In this document: positions 1-11,347 of the stretch, in pieces
Numbering within the stretch: position 1 is the first letter of the stretch
Layout: each line of letters opens with the position of its first letter
Assembly (NCBI RefSeq): GCF_000730565.1
Contig: NZ_BBIQ01000001.1
Span: 124,001 to 188,000 of the forward strand
Direction: 5' to 3'
DNA: 64,000 bases
Source of the DNA: Pseudomonas fulva NBRC 16637 = DSM 17717
GTDB lineage: Bacteria > Pseudomonadota > Gammaproteobacteria > Pseudomonadales > Pseudomonadaceae
Translations under genes and position numbers: made by a program
Notes under the pieces: generated by a model
What the model saw: the letters and a program-made list of their open reading frames with translations, nothing else
Told to the model about the DNA's origin: nothing
Database searches by the model: none

Positions 1-475
1 GCTCGTTGATCAGACGGGCCAATTCCTGGCCTTCGCGCTGACGCCCGGCCTTGAGTTCGGCAAGCGCGTCGTTGAACAGCGCCATGGCTTGGGCATTGAG
101 TGCCTGTGGGTCGCTGGCGTCAGCGACCAGTACGCCCGGCCAGGACAGCACTTCCAACGGGTTGAGCGGCGCCGGCTGCTGGATCAGCGCTGCCACTTGC
201 TCGGCGGCGGCCACTAGCTGCGCAGCGCGCTCGCGGTCGACCTGCAACGGCTTGCCGCTGCTGTCCTCGTTCAGGCGCAGGGTGCATTCCACCTTGCCTC
301 GGGAAAGGCCTTGGCGCAGGCCTTCGCGCACGCCACCTTCAAGGTCGCGCAGGGCATCGGGCAGGCGCAGGTGCGGCTCCAGGTAACGGTGATTGACCGA
401 GCGCAGCTCCCAGACCAGGGTGCCTTGGCTGCCGGCGCGCTCGACCCGCGCAAACGCGGTCATGCTGTGCACCAT
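1..475 (-). CDS. yicC: YicC family endoribonuclease, N-terminal part (cut by window edge)
   Basis: YicC/YloC-family protein, a group linked to RNA turnover and stationary-phase growth. The start at 475 gives the typical N-terminus MVHSMTAFARVERAG, and the next Met at 463 is the same frame. About 158 residues are visible, including the conserved LRSVNHRYLEPHLRLP stretch early in the protein. The C-terminal half lies outside the window. It is divergent from rph, an arrangement usual in proteobacteria and consistent with a joint role in RNA metabolism. Family assignment is firm; the biochemical role is family knowledge. Confidence 0.9.
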   Translation of the reverse strand, partial: MVHSMTAFARVERAGSQGTLVWELRSVNHRYLEPHLRLPDALRDLEGGVREGLRQGLSRGKVECTLRLNEDSSGKPLQVDRERAAQLVAAAEQVAALIQQPAPLNPLEVLSWPGVLVADASDPQALNAQAMALFNDALAELKAGRQREGQELARLINE

Positions 476-657
476 GGGGGTACCTCGCGTAAAGATTGGA
501 CATGGCAGCCTGCTGGCTGCGAGGCGCAGGATTGTAGCGCACTGGGGCCTTGCGACCCAATGCGCCAGTGCGCCTGAGCGACGGACAGGACCGTCGCAAA
601 TGCAGGCGCGCACGACCGTCAGCGACGATAGGCGTGTCCTCACTAGGCTACGGGCTC

Positions 658-663
658 TATAAT
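658..663 (+). promoter_or_regulatory. Predicted -10 box of the rph promoter
   Basis: A consensus TATAAT lies 38 bases before the rph ATG. The -35 position (about 635-640) is poor, so this may be an extended or activator-assisted promoter. The rest of the 225-bp yicC-rph gap shows nothing else I can name. Confidence 0.45.
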
Positions 664-700
664 GCCTGCCAGATTCAATGTCCCAGTACAGGTATCCCAG

Positions 701-1423
701 ATGAAACGTCCAAGTGGTCGCGCCGCCGATCAGCTCCGCTCGATCCGCATCACCCGCAACTACACCAAGCACGCCGAAGGGTCGGTACTGGTCGAGTTCG
801 GTGACACGAAAGTCATCTGCACGGTCAGCGTGGAAAACGGCGTGCCGCGCTTTCTCAAAGGCCAGGGCCAAGGTTGGTTGACCGCCGAATACGGCATGCT
901 GCCGCGCTCGACGGGCGAACGTAACCAACGCGAAGCCAGCCGTGGCAAGCAAGGCGGTCGCACGCTGGAGATCCAGCGCCTGATCGGCCGCTCACTGCGC
1001 GCAGCGCTGGACATGAGCAAGCTCGGTGACATTACGCTGTACATCGATTGCGATGTCATCCAGGCCGATGGCGGCACCCGTACAGCCTCCATCACCGGTG
1101 CCATGGTTGCCGTCTGTGATGCCTTGGCCGTGATCAAGAAGCGTGGTGGCCTGAAGGCGGGCAACCCGCTCAAGCACATGATCGCCGCCGTGTCGGTGGG
1201 CATGTATCAGGGTGAAGCGGTGCTCGACCTGGACTACCTGGAGGACTCGGCAGCCGAAACCGACCTGAACGTGGTCATGACCAGCGCTGGCGGTTTCATC
1301 GAGGTGCAGGGTACGGCAGAAGGTGCGCCGTTCCAGCCAGAAGACTTCAACGCCATGCTCGCCCTGGCGCAGAAGGGCATGGACGAGATCTTCCAGCTGC
1401 AGCAAGCCGCGCTGGCAGACTGA
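701..1423 (+). CDS. rph: Ribonuclease PH
   Basis: Phosphate-dependent 3'-to-5' exoribonuclease that trims tRNA 3' ends in the cytoplasm. The product is 240 aa, the normal length for the family. It starts [15 protein letters not shown]; an in-frame Met 13 codons upstream (662) lies inside the promoter -10 region and is rejected. The phosphate-binding signature [10 protein letters not shown] is at residues 124-133, preceded by the CDVIQAD stretch. It is divergent from yicC and followed after 22 bp by a small membrane protein gene. Assignment is essentially certain from full-length similarity to Pseudomonas RNase PH. Confidence 0.97.
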   Translation: MKRPSGRAADQLRSIRITRNYTKHAEGSVLVEFGDTKVICTVSVENGVPRFLKGQGQGWLTAEYGMLPRSTGERNQREASRGKQGGRTLEIQRLIGRSLRAALDMSKLGDITLYIDCDVIQADGGTRTASITGAMVAVCDALAVIKKRGGLKAGNPLKHMIAAVSVGMYQGEAVLDLDYLEDSAAETDLNVVMTSAGGFIEVQGTAEGAPFQPEDFNAMLALAQKGMDEIFQLQQAALAD

Positions 1424-1445
1424 ACCTGATCAGGAGGGTGCAGGC

Positions 1446-1814
1446 ATGACCGATCCGAATATTTCGATCATCCCGCCCAGTGCCGAGGTCAGGCAGTGGG
1501 CGATGCTCTGTCACCTTTCCGCGCTCCTTGGCCTGGTGATCCCGCTCGGGCACCTGCTGGGGCCGTTGGTGCTGTGGCACCTCAAGCGCGAGCAGGACCC
1601 GTTCATCGATGCGCAGGGCAAGGAAGCGCTGAATTTCCAGATCAGCGTGACCGTGGCAGGGTTCATCTGCCTGCTGCTGATATTCGTGGTGATCGGGCTG
1701 GTGCTGTTTGCCGTGCTGTCAGTGGCGGTGATGATTCTGATCGTCATCGCTGCGGTACGCGCCAACGAAGGCAAGCCTTACCGCTACCCGATGATCTGGC
1801 GGCCGATCAAATAG
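1446..1814 (+). CDS. DUF4870 domain membrane protein
   Basis: A 122-aa integral membrane protein. An AGGAGG ribosome-binding site ends 9 bp before the ATG. Hydrophobic segments cover about residues 20-45 and 65-105, joined by a polar loop containing WHLKREQDPFIDAQGKEALNFQ, the hallmark of DUF4870/Tic20-like proteins. It follows rph closely and may be co-transcribed. The function of the family is unknown, and I infer only a small inner-membrane protein. It is convergent with crc; a hairpin separates them. Confidence 0.85.
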   Translation: MTDPNISIIPPSAEVRQWAMLCHLSALLGLVIPLGHLLGPLVLWHLKREQDPFIDAQGKEALNFQISVTVAGFICLLLIFVVIGLVLFAVLSVAVMILIVIAAVRANEGKPYRYPMIWRPIK

Positions 1815-1818
1815 CCAA

Positions 1819-1841
1819 GTGGGGCTGCAAGGCAGCCCCAC
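1819..1841. terminator. Hairpin between DUF4870 gene and crc
   Basis: A perfect inverted repeat with arms GTGGGGCTGC and GCAGCCCCAC and a 3-nt loop, placed just after the DUF4870 stop and before the crc stop. It can serve both convergent genes. The T-tract is weak, so intrinsic termination is likely but not proven. Confidence 0.5.
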
Positions 1842-1848
1842 TGGTTGT

Positions 1849-2628
1849 TCAGATAGTCAGCGTCCAGTCGTAGTCGACGATCAATGGCGCATGCTGGGAG
1901 AAGCGCGGCTGACGTGGCAAGCGCGCGTTGCGCACGAAGCGGCGCAGGCCTGGGGTGAGGATCTGGTAGTCGAACCGGTAGCCCAGGTTCAGCATTTCGG
2001 CCTGCTCGTTGTCCGGCCACCAGCTGTACTGGTCACCCTCACGGCTGACTTCGCGCAGGGCATCCACGTAACCCATCTCGCCGGTGATGGCATCCATCCA
2101 GGCACGCTCTGGCGGCAGGAAGCCCGGCGACTGCTGGCTGTCACGCCAGTTCTTGATGTCGAGCTTCTGCTGGGCAACATAGAACGACCCACAGTAGATG
2201 TACTCACGGCGCTTGCGACGCTGCTTGTCCAGGTACTTGGCGAAGTCGTCCATCAACTTGAATTTCTGGTTCAAGTCTTCATCCCCGTTCATGCCCGAAG
2301 GCAGGAGCAGGCTGGCAATACTGACTTTGTCGAAATCTGCTTGCAGGTAACGCCCGTAACGGTCGGCTGTCTCGAAGCCCAGGCCGGTGATGACTGCCTT
2401 GGGCTGCATGCGCGAATAAAGGGCCACACCACCTTGGGCAGGCACCTCCGCGTCGCAGGCATAAAGGAAATAGCCATCGAGCTGGAAAGCTGGGTCATCG
2501 AGTTCAAAGGCCGAGGCGCGGGTATCCTGAAGGCAGATGACGTCGGCATTCTGGGCTTGTAGCCAGCTGAGCAAACCACGCTCGGCCGCAGCCTGAATGC
2601 CATTAACGTTCACACTGATGATCCGCAT
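1849..2628 (-). CDS. crc: Catabolite repression control protein Crc
   Basis: Crc works with Hfq to repress translation of catabolic mRNAs when preferred carbon sources are present, and is titrated by the CrcZ/CrcY small RNAs in Pseudomonas. The 259-aa product has the exonuclease III-like fold: MRIISVNVNGIQAA at the N-terminus, QNADVICLQDTRA near residue 30 and SQHAPLIVDYDW at the C-terminus. I recognise the whole sequence as Pseudomonas Crc rather than an active AP endonuclease. The start at 2628 is chosen over an ATG four codons upstream because it gives the standard N-terminus. It is divergent from pyrE across 80 bp. Confidence 0.96.
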   Translation of the reverse strand: MRIISVNVNGIQAAAERGLLSWLQAQNADVICLQDTRASAFELDDPAFQLDGYFLYACDAEVPAQGGVALYSRMQPKAVITGLGFETADRYGRYLQADFDKVSIASLLLPSGMNGDEDLNQKFKLMDDFAKYLDKQRRKRREYIYCGSFYVAQQKLDIKNWRDSQQSPGFLPPERAWMDAITGEMGYVDALREVSREGDQYSWWPDNEQAEMLNLGYRFDYQILTPGLRRFVRNARLPRQPRFSQHAPLIVDYDWTLTI

Positions 2629-2708
2629 AAATGGCCCCATAAATCTCGTGCGTGTATGATACCCGAGCTCAACCCATTTAGCTAAATCCGTGGTGTCCGG
2701 GACTTTCC

Positions 2709-3350
2709 ATGCAGCCGTATCAGCGCGACTTCATCCGTTTTGCCATCGATCGCGGGGTCCTGCGTTTCGGTGAGTTCACTCTCAAGTCCGGGCGTACCAG
2801 CCCGTACTTCTTCAACGCTGGCCTGTTCAACACAGGTTCGGCACTGGCCGAGCTGGGGCGTTGCTACGCCGCCGCCATCGTCGACAGTAAGATCTCGTTC
2901 GACGTGCTGTTCGGCCCGGCCTACAAGGGTATTCCCCTGGCCGCGACCACTGCCGTCGCGCTGGCTGACCAGCATGGGCAAGATGTGCCCTGGTGCTTCA
3001 ACCGCAAGGAAGCCAAGGATCACGGCGAGGGCGGCAGCCTGGTCGGTGCGCCTCTGGCAGGCGATGTGCTGATCATCGACGACGTGATCACTGCCGGTAC
3101 CGCCATTCGCGAAGTCATGCAAATCATCAAGGCGCAGCAGGCCAACGCCGCTGGCGTGCTGATCGCGTTGAACCGCGAGGAGCGTGGCAATGGCGAGCTG
3201 TCGGCCATCCAGGAAGTGGAGCGCGACTTCGGCATACCGGTGGTCAGCATCGTCTCGCTGACCCAGGTGCTGGAGTTCCTGGCTGACGACCCGCAACTCA
3301 AGCAGCACCTGCCTGCGGTCGAGGCCTACCGGGCGCAGTACGGGATCTGA
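2709..3350 (+). CDS. pyrE: Orotate phosphoribosyltransferase
   Basis: Converts orotate and PRPP to orotidine monophosphate in de novo pyrimidine synthesis. The 213-aa length is standard. The PRPP-binding motif [13 protein letters not shown] is at residues 120-132, and the N-terminal [14 protein letters not shown] substrate loop at residues 26-39. It is divergent from crc, followed by a strong bidirectional terminator and convergent with argB. Assignment is certain. Confidence 0.98.
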   Translation: MQPYQRDFIRFAIDRGVLRFGEFTLKSGRTSPYFFNAGLFNTGSALAELGRCYAAAIVDSKISFDVLFGPAYKGIPLAATTAVALADQHGQDVPWCFNRKEAKDHGEGGSLVGAPLAGDVLIIDDVITAGTAIREVMQIIKAQQANAAGVLIALNREERGNGELSAIQEVERDFGIPVVSIVSLTQVLEFLADDPQLKQHLPAVEAYRAQYGI

Positions 3351-3368
3351 CCCAGGGTCTGAAAGCGA

Positions 3369-3402
3369 AAAAGGCGACCTCGGTTTGAGGTCGCCTTTTT
3401 TG
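3369..3402. terminator. Bidirectional intrinsic terminator between pyrE and argB
   Basis: Stem GGCGACCT/AGGTCGCC with a 7-nt loop, A-rich on the left and T-rich on the right, so it works for pyrE rightward and for the argB operon leftward. A second GC hairpin (3419-3442, arms CTGTCGCCG/CGGCGACAG) follows on the argB side. Confidence 0.85.
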
Positions 3403-3452
3403 TGCCGCCAGTTCTGGCCTGTCGCCGGCTTGGCGGCGACAGGCCTGGCAGG

Positions 3453-5791
<2,339 letters not shown>

Positions 5792-5901
5792 CTGGAAAAC
5801 CCCATCAGTCAGAAGCGCTCGGTTGCAGGCGCACGCAGAGCGCTTGGACGAAGGTTGCGGCCCGGAGTTCGCCATCCATGGCGAATGTGCTCATGTGCGG
5901 T

Positions 5902-6357
5902 TCAACGGGTGCCGGAGTGACCGAAGCCACCGGCGCCGCGCTGGCTTTGATCGAACGATTCGACGATCTCGAACTGCGCCTGTACCACGGGCACGAGCAC
6001 CAGCTGGGCGATACGCTCACCGACAGCGATGGTGAAGGCGGTGGTGCCGCGGTTCCAGCACGACACCATCAGTTCGCCCTGGTAGTCCGAATCGATCAGC
6101 CCGACCAGGTTGCCCAGCACGATGCCATGCTTGTGGCCCAGGCCCGAGCGCGGCAGCACGAGTGCGGCAAGACCCGGGTCGCTGATATGGATGGACAGGC
6201 CCGTTGGAATCAGGACCGTCTGACCGGGTTCGAGCACCGTGTCCTGCGTGAGCAGCGCGCGCAGGTCAAGGCCGGCGGAGCCCGGAGTGGCGTACTGCGG
6301 CAACGGGAATTCGGTACCCAGGCGTGGGTCGAGGATCTTGGCTTGTAATGCGTGCAT
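5902..6357 (-). CDS. dut: dUTP pyrophosphatase
   Basis: Hydrolyses dUTP to dUMP and PPi, keeping uracil out of DNA and feeding dTMP synthesis. At 151 aa it is a full-length trimeric dUTPase. Motifs in order: GSAGLDLRA (about 27-35), [11 protein letters not shown] (about 68-78), [13 protein letters not shown] (about 85-97) and the C-terminal [11 protein letters not shown] arm that closes over the active site. It starts 5 bp after the coaBC stop, so the two are co-transcribed. Confidence 0.98.
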   Translation of the reverse strand: MHALQAKILDPRLGTEFPLPQYATPGSAGLDLRALLTQDTVLEPGQTVLIPTGLSIHISDPGLAALVLPRSGLGHKHGIVLGNLVGLIDSDYQGELMVSCWNRGTTAFTIAVGERIAQLVLVPVVQAQFEIVESFDQSQRGAGGFGHSGTR

Positions 6358-6362
6358 GTAAC

Positions 6363-7574
6363 TTACTGAACCTGATTGAGCCGTTCGGCGATGAAGGCAA
6401 CCAGCTGACGGGCGATCTTGCCCTTGCTGGTCTGCGCGAAGAGGGTCTGGTGCTGCTGGCGATCGATCACGGTCAAGGCGTTCTCTTCACTGTTGAAGCC
6501 GATGCTGGGGTTGGCCACATCGTTGGCGACGATCAGGTCGAGGTTCTTGTCCTTGAGCTTGCGCGTGGCGTAATCGAGCAAGTGTTCGGTCTCGGCGGCG
6601 AAGCCGACACTGAAAGGGCGGTCGGTGCGACCGGCCAGGGTGGCAAGGATATCGGGATTGCGCACCATCTGCAGCAGCATGCCATCGCCAGTCGTAGGAT
6701 CTTTCTTCAGCTTTTGTGGCGCTATGACCTCTGGGCGGTAGTCCGCCACCGCCGCCGAAGCGATGAACAGGTCGCATGGCATGGCCGCCTCACAGGCTGC
6801 CAGCATGTCCCGCGCGCTGACCACGTCGATACGGCTGACCCGGTCGGGGGTAGGCAGGTGGACGGGACCGGTCACGAGGGTCACCCGAGCCCCGGCTTCG
6901 GCGGCCGCCTCGGCCAGGGCGAAGCCCATCTTCCCGGAGCTATGATTGGTGATGTAGCGCACCGGGTCGATGTTCTCCTGAGTGGGGCCGGCGGTGATCA
7001 GCACGTGCTTGCCGGTCAATGCCTGGCGCTTGAAGCTTTCGGCGGCGCACCGGGCCAGGTCCGTGGCCTCGAGCATGCGGCCCAGGCCCACGTCGCCACA
7101 GGCCTGGCTGCCCGAGGCAGGGCCGAACACCTGAATGCCTCGGCTCCTGAGCACTTGGAGGTTGGCCTGGGTGGCAGCGTCACGCCACATGGCCTGGTTC
7201 ATGGCGGGGGCGACGGCGACGGTGGCGTCGGTGGCCAGCACCAGGGTCGTCAAGAGGTCATCGGCCATGCCCTGGGCCAGGCGTGCCATGAGGTCGGCGG
7301 TGGCCGGAGCGATCAGCACCAGATCAGCCCATTTGGCCAGCTCGATATGGCCCATGGCCGCCTCTGCTGCCGGGTCGAGGAGGTCCAGGTGCACCGGATG
7401 GCCGGACAACGCCTGCAAGGTCAGCGGCGTGATGAATTCGGCGCCACCGCGGGTCATGACGACACGCACTTGGGCGCCGTGCTCCAGGAGTCGGCGGATC
7501 AGTTCGGCGCTCTTGTAGGCGGCGATGCCACCACCGACGCCAAGAACGATGCGCTTGCGATACAGCCGCTGCAT
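6363..7574 (-). CDS. coaBC: Bifunctional phosphopantothenoylcysteine decarboxylase/synthase
   Basis: Two consecutive coenzyme A steps: the C-terminal CoaB domain joins 4'-phosphopantothenate with cysteine and the N-terminal flavin-dependent CoaC domain decarboxylates the product. The 403-aa protein starts [22 protein letters not shown]. The CoaC PAMNQAMW substrate-binding motif is present, and the CoaB domain carries [15 protein letters not shown] followed by HSSGKMG. An upstream extension of 29 codons to 7661 overlaps the divergent radC promoter region and is rejected. Confidence 0.97.
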   Translation of the reverse strand: MQRLYRKRIVLGVGGGIAAYKSAELIRRLLEHGAQVRVVMTRGGAEFITPLTLQALSGHPVHLDLLDPAAEAAMGHIELAKWADLVLIAPATADLMARLAQGMADDLLTTLVLATDATVAVAPAMNQAMWRDAATQANLQVLRSRGIQVFGPASGSQACGDVGLGRMLEATDLARCAAESFKRQALTGKHVLITAGPTQENIDPVRYITNHSSGKMGFALAEAAAEAGARVTLVTGPVHLPTPDRVSRIDVVSARDMLAACEAAMPCDLFIASAAVADYRPEVIAPQKLKKDPTTGDGMLLQMVRNPDILATLAGRTDRPFSVGFAAETEHLLDYATRKLKDKNLDLIVANDVANPSIGFNSEENALTVIDRQQHQTLFAQTSKGKIARQLVAFIAERLNQVQ

Positions 7575-7697
7575 AGGGTTGCCTTTTTCCAGTGAAAGCG
7601 GGCGGCGACAGAAACTGCGTGCGGCAGAACGTCGCATGTACGAGGGCAAATAGATTAACACAGGGCCGAAATGGGCCGCAGCAAGGGCAGGGACGCG

Positions 7698-8378
7698 ATG
7701 AACATCAGGGAATGGCCGGTTCAGGATCGGCCAAGGGAAAAGCTGCTGCAGCGTGGGGCGGCGGTGCTGTCTGACGCCGAGCTGCTGGCTGTGCTGCTGG
7801 GGTCAGGCGTTGCAGGGCACAACGTGCTCGACTTGGCGCGCGGCTTGTTGGTGCGTTTTGGCGGCTTACGGCCGTTTCTGGAGGCCGATCGGCGGGCCGT
7901 CTTGCGCGAGCCTGGCATAGGGGAGGTCAAATACGCACAGCTGCAGGCATTGCTGGAAATCGGTCGTCGCTACCTCGATGAGGGGATCACCCGCGCAGCG
8001 GCGTTGGAGGACCCCCAGGCCGTACGACGCTACCTCAAGGCCATGCTGCGCCATGAACCCAGCGAGGTGTTCGGCTGCCTGTTTCTGGACACCAAGCACC
8101 GGCCACTGGCGTTCGAGATTCTGTTCAGGGGTACCATCGACCGAGCCAGTGTCTATCCGCGGGAAGTCGTGCGACGGGCATTGATGCACAATGCCGCGGC
8201 GCTGATCCTGTGTCACAACCACCCTTCGGGGAACAGCGAACCGAGCAAGGAGGATGTGCACCTGACCTTGTCGCTCAAGCGTGGGCTGGCCTTGATCGAT
8301 GTGCGTGTGCTGGATCACATCATCATTGGCGACGGGGAGCCGCTGTCCATGGCCGAGCACGGGTGGGTCGTGGCTTAG
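7698..8378 (+). CDS. radC: RadC family JAMM-type protein (UPF0758)
   Basis: A 226-aa protein with an N-terminal helix-hairpin-helix region ([13 protein letters not shown], then [22 protein letters not shown]) and a C-terminal JAMM/MPN metalloprotease-like domain carrying the metal-binding motif [14 protein letters not shown]. Historically named after a UV-repair mutant that mapped elsewhere; its real biochemical role is unresolved. The start at 7698 (MNIREWP) is preferred over 7671 because it gives the family N-terminus. It is divergent from coaBC and convergent with a solute-binding protein gene. Confidence 0.92.
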   Translation: MNIREWPVQDRPREKLLQRGAAVLSDAELLAVLLGSGVAGHNVLDLARGLLVRFGGLRPFLEADRRAVLREPGIGEVKYAQLQALLEIGRRYLDEGITRAAALEDPQAVRRYLKAMLRHEPSEVFGCLFLDTKHRPLAFEILFRGTIDRASVYPREVVRRALMHNAAALILCHNHPSGNSEPSKEDVHLTLSLKRGLALIDVRVLDHIIIGDGEPLSMAEHGWVVA

Positions 8379-8416
8379 GGCACGCCGCTGTGGTAGCGGC
8401 GCTGTCCAGGACGACC

Positions 8417-8457
8417 TGTCATGACCGGGGAAGGGGCGCCTTCCCCCGTTCATGACA
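8417..8457. terminator. Long hairpin between radC and the peptide-binding protein gene
   Basis: A 41-bp near-perfect inverted repeat: outer arms TGTCATGA/TCATGACA, inner arms CCGGGGAAGG/CCTTCCCCCG, 4-nt loop GGCG. It lies in the 100-bp gap between convergent genes and most likely ends transcription from both sides, although no long T-tract follows it. Confidence 0.6.
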
Positions 8458-8478
8458 AGGGCGAGGCGTGGCCAGGGC

Positions 8479-10068
8479 TTACTTGGTCACGCTCACCTTG
8501 CTGAAGTCCAGCCGGCCGAACGGGTTGACCTGATAACCCTCGACACCCTGGCGCAGCAGGGCCGCCGCATTCGGATGCGCCAATGGCACCCACAGCGCCT
8601 GCTGCTGGATCAGGGTCTGCGCCTGCTGGTACAGCCGGCTGCGCACGCTCTGATCATTGGTGGTGCGACCGGCACTGATCAGCTGGTCCAGGCGATTGTC
8701 ACAGAACCGCGCGAAATTGGTCCCGGACTTGACCGCTGCACAGGAGAACTGCGGGGTGAGGAAGTTATCCGGGTCACCGTTGTCACCTGCCCAGCCCATG
8801 AACAGCAGGTCGTGCTCGCCGGCCTTGGCGCGGCGGATCAGCTCGCCCCATTCGATCACCCGAATGTCAGCCTTGATGCCCACCTTGGCGAGATCAGCCT
8901 GCAGCATCTGCGCGCCCAGGCTGGGGTTGGGGTTGAGCAGGCTACCCGAAGGACGTGTCCAGATCGTCGTGCTGAAGCCGTCCGCCAGGCCGGCCTTGGC
9001 CAGCAAGGCCTTGGCTTTCTTCACATCCAGTGGGTAACCGGGCAGGTCCTTGGCATAGCTCCAGGTATTGGGCGGGTACGGGCCATTGGCCGCGATGGCC
9101 GAGTCTTCGAAAACAGCCTTCACGTAGGCCTGTTTGTCGAAAGCCAGGTTGATGGCCTGACGCACCTCTGGCTTGTCCAGGGGTGGGTGCTGGCTGTTGA
9201 GCGCGATGAATGCCGTCATGAACGCTGGCGTGCTGGCCACCTTGAGGCTGCTGTCCTGGCTGGCTTCGGCAATGTCCAGTGGCTTGGGCGACAGGGCTAC
9301 CTGGCACTCATTGCGTTTGAGCTTCTGCAGGCGCACGTTCGCATCGGTGGTGATGGCGAAGATCAGCGGGTCGACGGCCGGTTTGCCGGCAAAGTAGTCA
9401 GGATTGGCGCGATAGCGCACCACCGCATCCTTCTGGAATCGCTGGAAGACGAATGGCCCGGTGCCGATGGGTTGGCTGTTGAGCTTCTCGGGAGTGCCTG
9501 CCTTGAGCAACGTGTCGGCGTATTCGGCGGAGTAGATCGAGGCAAAGCCCATGCTCAGGGTAGCCAGGAAGGTCGCATCCGGGTGGGTGAGGGTAAAGCG
9601 CACGGTATTGGGCGCTGGTGCGTCGATCGTTTTGATCAGGCTGCCCAGTTGCAGCGACTGGGCATGGGGGTAGCCGCCGGGTGCCGTCTTGTGCCAGGCG
9701 TGGGCGGGGTAGAGCATGCGCTGGAAGCTGAACAGCACGTCGTCGGCATTGAGCGTACGGCTGGGCTTGAAGTAGCCGGTGGTATGGAATTTCACGTTGT
9801 CGCGCAAGGTGAAATCGTACACCAGGCCATCGGCCGACACCGTCCAGCTGGCGGCCAGGCTCGGCACCACCTTGCCTTTGCCGGCATCGAACTCCACCAG
9901 GCGGTTCATCAGGACATCGGCCGTGGCATTGGTGGTAGTCAGCGAATTGTACTGCACCACGTCGAAGCCTTCGGGGCTGGCTTCGCTGCAAACGCTCAGT
10001 GGCGCTGCCTGGGCTGCACCCACGGCAAGCAGGGAAGTGAACAATAAGGAAAGAGCGGCGGCACGCAT
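8479..10068 (-). CDS. Periplasmic dipeptide/peptide-binding protein of an ABC transporter (DppA/SapA-like)
   Basis: A 529-aa family 5 extracellular solute-binding protein. The Sec signal peptide is about residues 1-21 (MRAAALSLLFTSLLAVGAAQA, cleavage before APLSVCSEAS). Family motifs: GFDVVQYNS near the mature N-terminus, then SWTVSADGLVYDFTLRDNVKFH and PIGTGPFVFQRF, and in the C-terminal lobe a dipeptide-binding region with MGWAGDNGDPDNFL. It binds short peptides in the periplasm for an inner-membrane ABC permease. No permease or ATPase gene is adjacent, so it is either an orphan receptor or shares a remote Dpp-type transporter. The exact ligand cannot be read from sequence. Confidence 0.88.
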   Translation of the reverse strand: MRAAALSLLFTSLLAVGAAQAAPLSVCSEASPEGFDVVQYNSLTTTNATADVLMNRLVEFDAGKGKVVPSLAASWTVSADGLVYDFTLRDNVKFHTTGYFKPSRTLNADDVLFSFQRMLYPAHAWHKTAPGGYPHAQSLQLGSLIKTIDAPAPNTVRFTLTHPDATFLATLSMGFASIYSAEYADTLLKAGTPEKLNSQPIGTGPFVFQRFQKDAVVRYRANPDYFAGKPAVDPLIFAITTDANVRLQKLKRNECQVALSPKPLDIAEASQDSSLKVASTPAFMTAFIALNSQHPPLDKPEVRQAINLAFDKQAYVKAVFEDSAIAANGPYPPNTWSYAKDLPGYPLDVKKAKALLAKAGLADGFSTTIWTRPSGSLLNPNPSLGAQMLQADLAKVGIKADIRVIEWGELIRRAKAGEHDLLFMGWAGDNGDPDNFLTPQFSCAAVKSGTNFARFCDNRLDQLISAGRTTNDQSVRSRLYQQAQTLIQQQALWVPLAHPNAAALLRQGVEGYQVNPFGRLDFSKVSVTK

Positions 10069-10252
10069 GGTGGCTCCTTGGCTGTCAGTGGCCCATCTGC
10101 CAGTGCAGTCTGGAAAAGGCCTACCCTAGTGTGACTGCCGGAAAATGACCACACTCTTTTTTACAATCTTGGCGACGAGCGGTCAGCGTCCGATAGGGCC
10201 TGCGGCCGTGCCGCCCGCGGCGGTTCGCCCCGGCTCGAATGTTGATCAGGTA

Positions 10253-10281
10253 TTGTTGCAATCGAGTCTTTCTGGTATAAA
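10253..10281 (+). promoter_or_regulatory. Predicted sigma-70 promoter of rpmB-rpmG
   Basis: TTGTTG (10253-10258), a 17-bp spacer and TATAAA (10276-10281). Transcription would start near 10288, leaving a leader of about 140 nt. The remainder of the 361-bp gap towards the divergent binding-protein gene (10069-10252) shows nothing else I can name. Confidence 0.65.
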
Positions 10282-10385
10282 GCAGCGCTCTTTTCTAGGG
10301 GCTCGGCCTGTCGCATCAGCGAATCCGGTCGATAAGACCTCCAGAATCACGGCGCCTCGGCGCCAAAGACTGAGAGATTAAGCGG

Positions 10386-10404
10386 CCAACCCATGCCGGG
10401 TTGG
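10386..10404 (+). promoter_or_regulatory. Hairpin in the rpmB leader
   Basis: Arms CCAACCC and GGGTTGG around a 5-nt loop, ending 25 nt before the rpmB start. A second GC hairpin (GGCGCC-TC-GGCGCC) lies near 10350. These could form an autoregulatory leader, but no known ribosomal-protein leader was recognised. Confidence 0.35.
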
Positions 10405-10429
10405 GCATGTGGTTTTAGAGGGCTGAGTC

Positions 10430-10666
10430 ATGTCGAGAGTCTGTCAAGTTACTGGTAAGGGTCCAGTAACCGGGAACAACATTTCCCACGCAAACAACAA
10501 AACCCGTCGTCGTTTCCTGCCAAACCTGCAGCACCACCGTTTCTGGGTTGAATCCGAGAAGCGTTTCGTGCGTCTGCGCGTTTCCGCCAAAGGCATGCGC
10601 ATCATCGACAAGCGCGGCATCGATGCCGTTCTGGTTGACATCCGTAAAGCTGGCGCCAAGGTTTAA
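10430..10666 (+). CDS. rpmB: 50S ribosomal protein L28
   Basis: A 78-aa basic protein of the large ribosomal subunit: [20 protein letters not shown] followed by an [14 protein letters not shown] core. A GAGGG ribosome-binding site lies just upstream. It is followed after 11 bp by rpmG, the universal bacterial pair. Assignment is certain. Confidence 0.98.
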   Translation: MSRVCQVTGKGPVTGNNISHANNKTRRRFLPNLQHHRFWVESEKRFVRLRVSAKGMRIIDKRGIDAVLVDIRKAGAKV

Positions 10667-10677
10667 GGGAGAGCATC

Positions 10678-10833
10678 ATGCGTGAATTGATCCGTCTGGT
10701 TTCGAGTGCCGGTACCGGCCACTTCTACACCACCGACAAGAACAAGCGCACCACCCCGGACAAAATCGAGATCAAGAAATACGATCCCGTTGTTCGCAAG
10801 CACGTGGTGTACAAGGAAGCCAAGATCAAGTAA
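10678..10833 (+). CDS. rpmG: 50S ribosomal protein L33
   Basis: A 51-aa large-subunit protein starting [19 protein letters not shown] and ending VVYKEAKIK. It lacks the CxxC zinc-ribbon pairs, so it is the zinc-independent (C-minus) form usual in Pseudomonas. A GGGAGAG ribosome-binding site precedes the ATG. It is co-transcribed with rpmB and followed by a strong terminator. Confidence 0.98.
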   Translation: MRELIRLVSSAGTGHFYTTDKNKRTTPDKIEIKKYDPVVRKHVVYKEAKIK

Positions 10834-10847
10834 TTGATCGGCGACCT

Positions 10848-10884
10848 GAAAAAAACCCGCCTCTGAACAGAGGCGGGTTTTTTT
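10848..10884 (+). terminator. Intrinsic terminator of rpmB-rpmG
   Basis: Stem AACCCGCCTCT/AGAGGCGGGTT with a 4-nt loop and a run of T on the right (A on the left), so it can also act for the convergent cupin gene. Confidence 0.9.
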
Positions 10885-10916
10885 ATGCCTGGCCGAAAGG
10901 GTGGGCAGGCCAGGGG

Positions 10917-11276
10917 TTACTTCTGCTCGAACAATGCATAGATCTTGCGGCAAGGCTCCAGCACTTCCCATGTCCCTTTGAACCCGGCGGGTATGACGAA
11001 CCGATCACCCGCACGCAGTGTCTTGCTGGCGCCTTTTTCGTCACGCAGCACCGACACGCCCTGCACGATTTCGCAGTACTCATGCTCGGTGTAGTTGACC
11101 TTCCACTGGCCGACTTCCCCCTCCCAGACGCCAGCGGCAAACTGCCCGCAGGGGCTTGCATAGTGGTTGTACACGGCCTGGTCCGGCTCGCCCTTGAGAA
11201 CCTTTTCGGCTGCGGGGCGATAGCGCTCGGCCTCGGTAATGGCCTGGGCGAAGTCGATGATGCTGTCGATGCTCAT
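10917..11276 (-). CDS. Cupin domain protein (DUF861/cupin_3 type)
   Basis: A 119-aa single-domain cupin. The C-terminal half carries the small beta-barrel signature (YTEHEYCEIVQG, then AGDRFVIPAGFKGTWEVLEP). DUF861 cupins often accompany amine or ureide catabolic genes, and this one is divergent from kauB/pauC across 193 bp holding two palindromic sites. I infer a role in polyamine breakdown or its regulation. No catalytic activity can be assigned. Confidence 0.82.
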   Translation of the reverse strand: MSIDSIIDFAQAITEAERYRPAAEKVLKGEPDQAVYNHYASPCGQFAAGVWEGEVGQWKVNYTEHEYCEIVQGVSVLRDEKGASKTLRAGDRFVIPAGFKGTWEVLEPCRKIYALFEQK

Positions 11277-11290
11277 GAGGGGGCTCCTGT

Positions 11291-11347
11291 ATGTTCAATA
11301 AAATTAACATCGCTGGGCGTTTGAGCCGATAGTGTCAAATATATTGA
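11291..11347. promoter_or_regulatory. Palindromic candidate operators in the cupin-kauB divergent region
   Basis: Two AT-rich palindromes stand out. One is a 20-bp site with ATGTT/AACAT ends (11291-11310). The other is the 13-bp TCAA-ATATA-TTGA at 11335-11347. The first shares a TGAACA end and an AT core with the E. coli PuuR operator as I remember it. A PuuR/PauR-like repressor is encoded at 22718-23266, so these are plausible polyamine-responsive sites. This is inference. Confidence 0.4.

Noticed and set aside
8452-10047. Long open frame on the strand opposite to the peptide-binding protein gene
   Set aside because: It is a GC-rich antisense shadow of a clear family member and has no recognisable domain. 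The same holds for the long antisense frames at 3402-4376, 4373-5920, 6324-7595 and 27220-28692.
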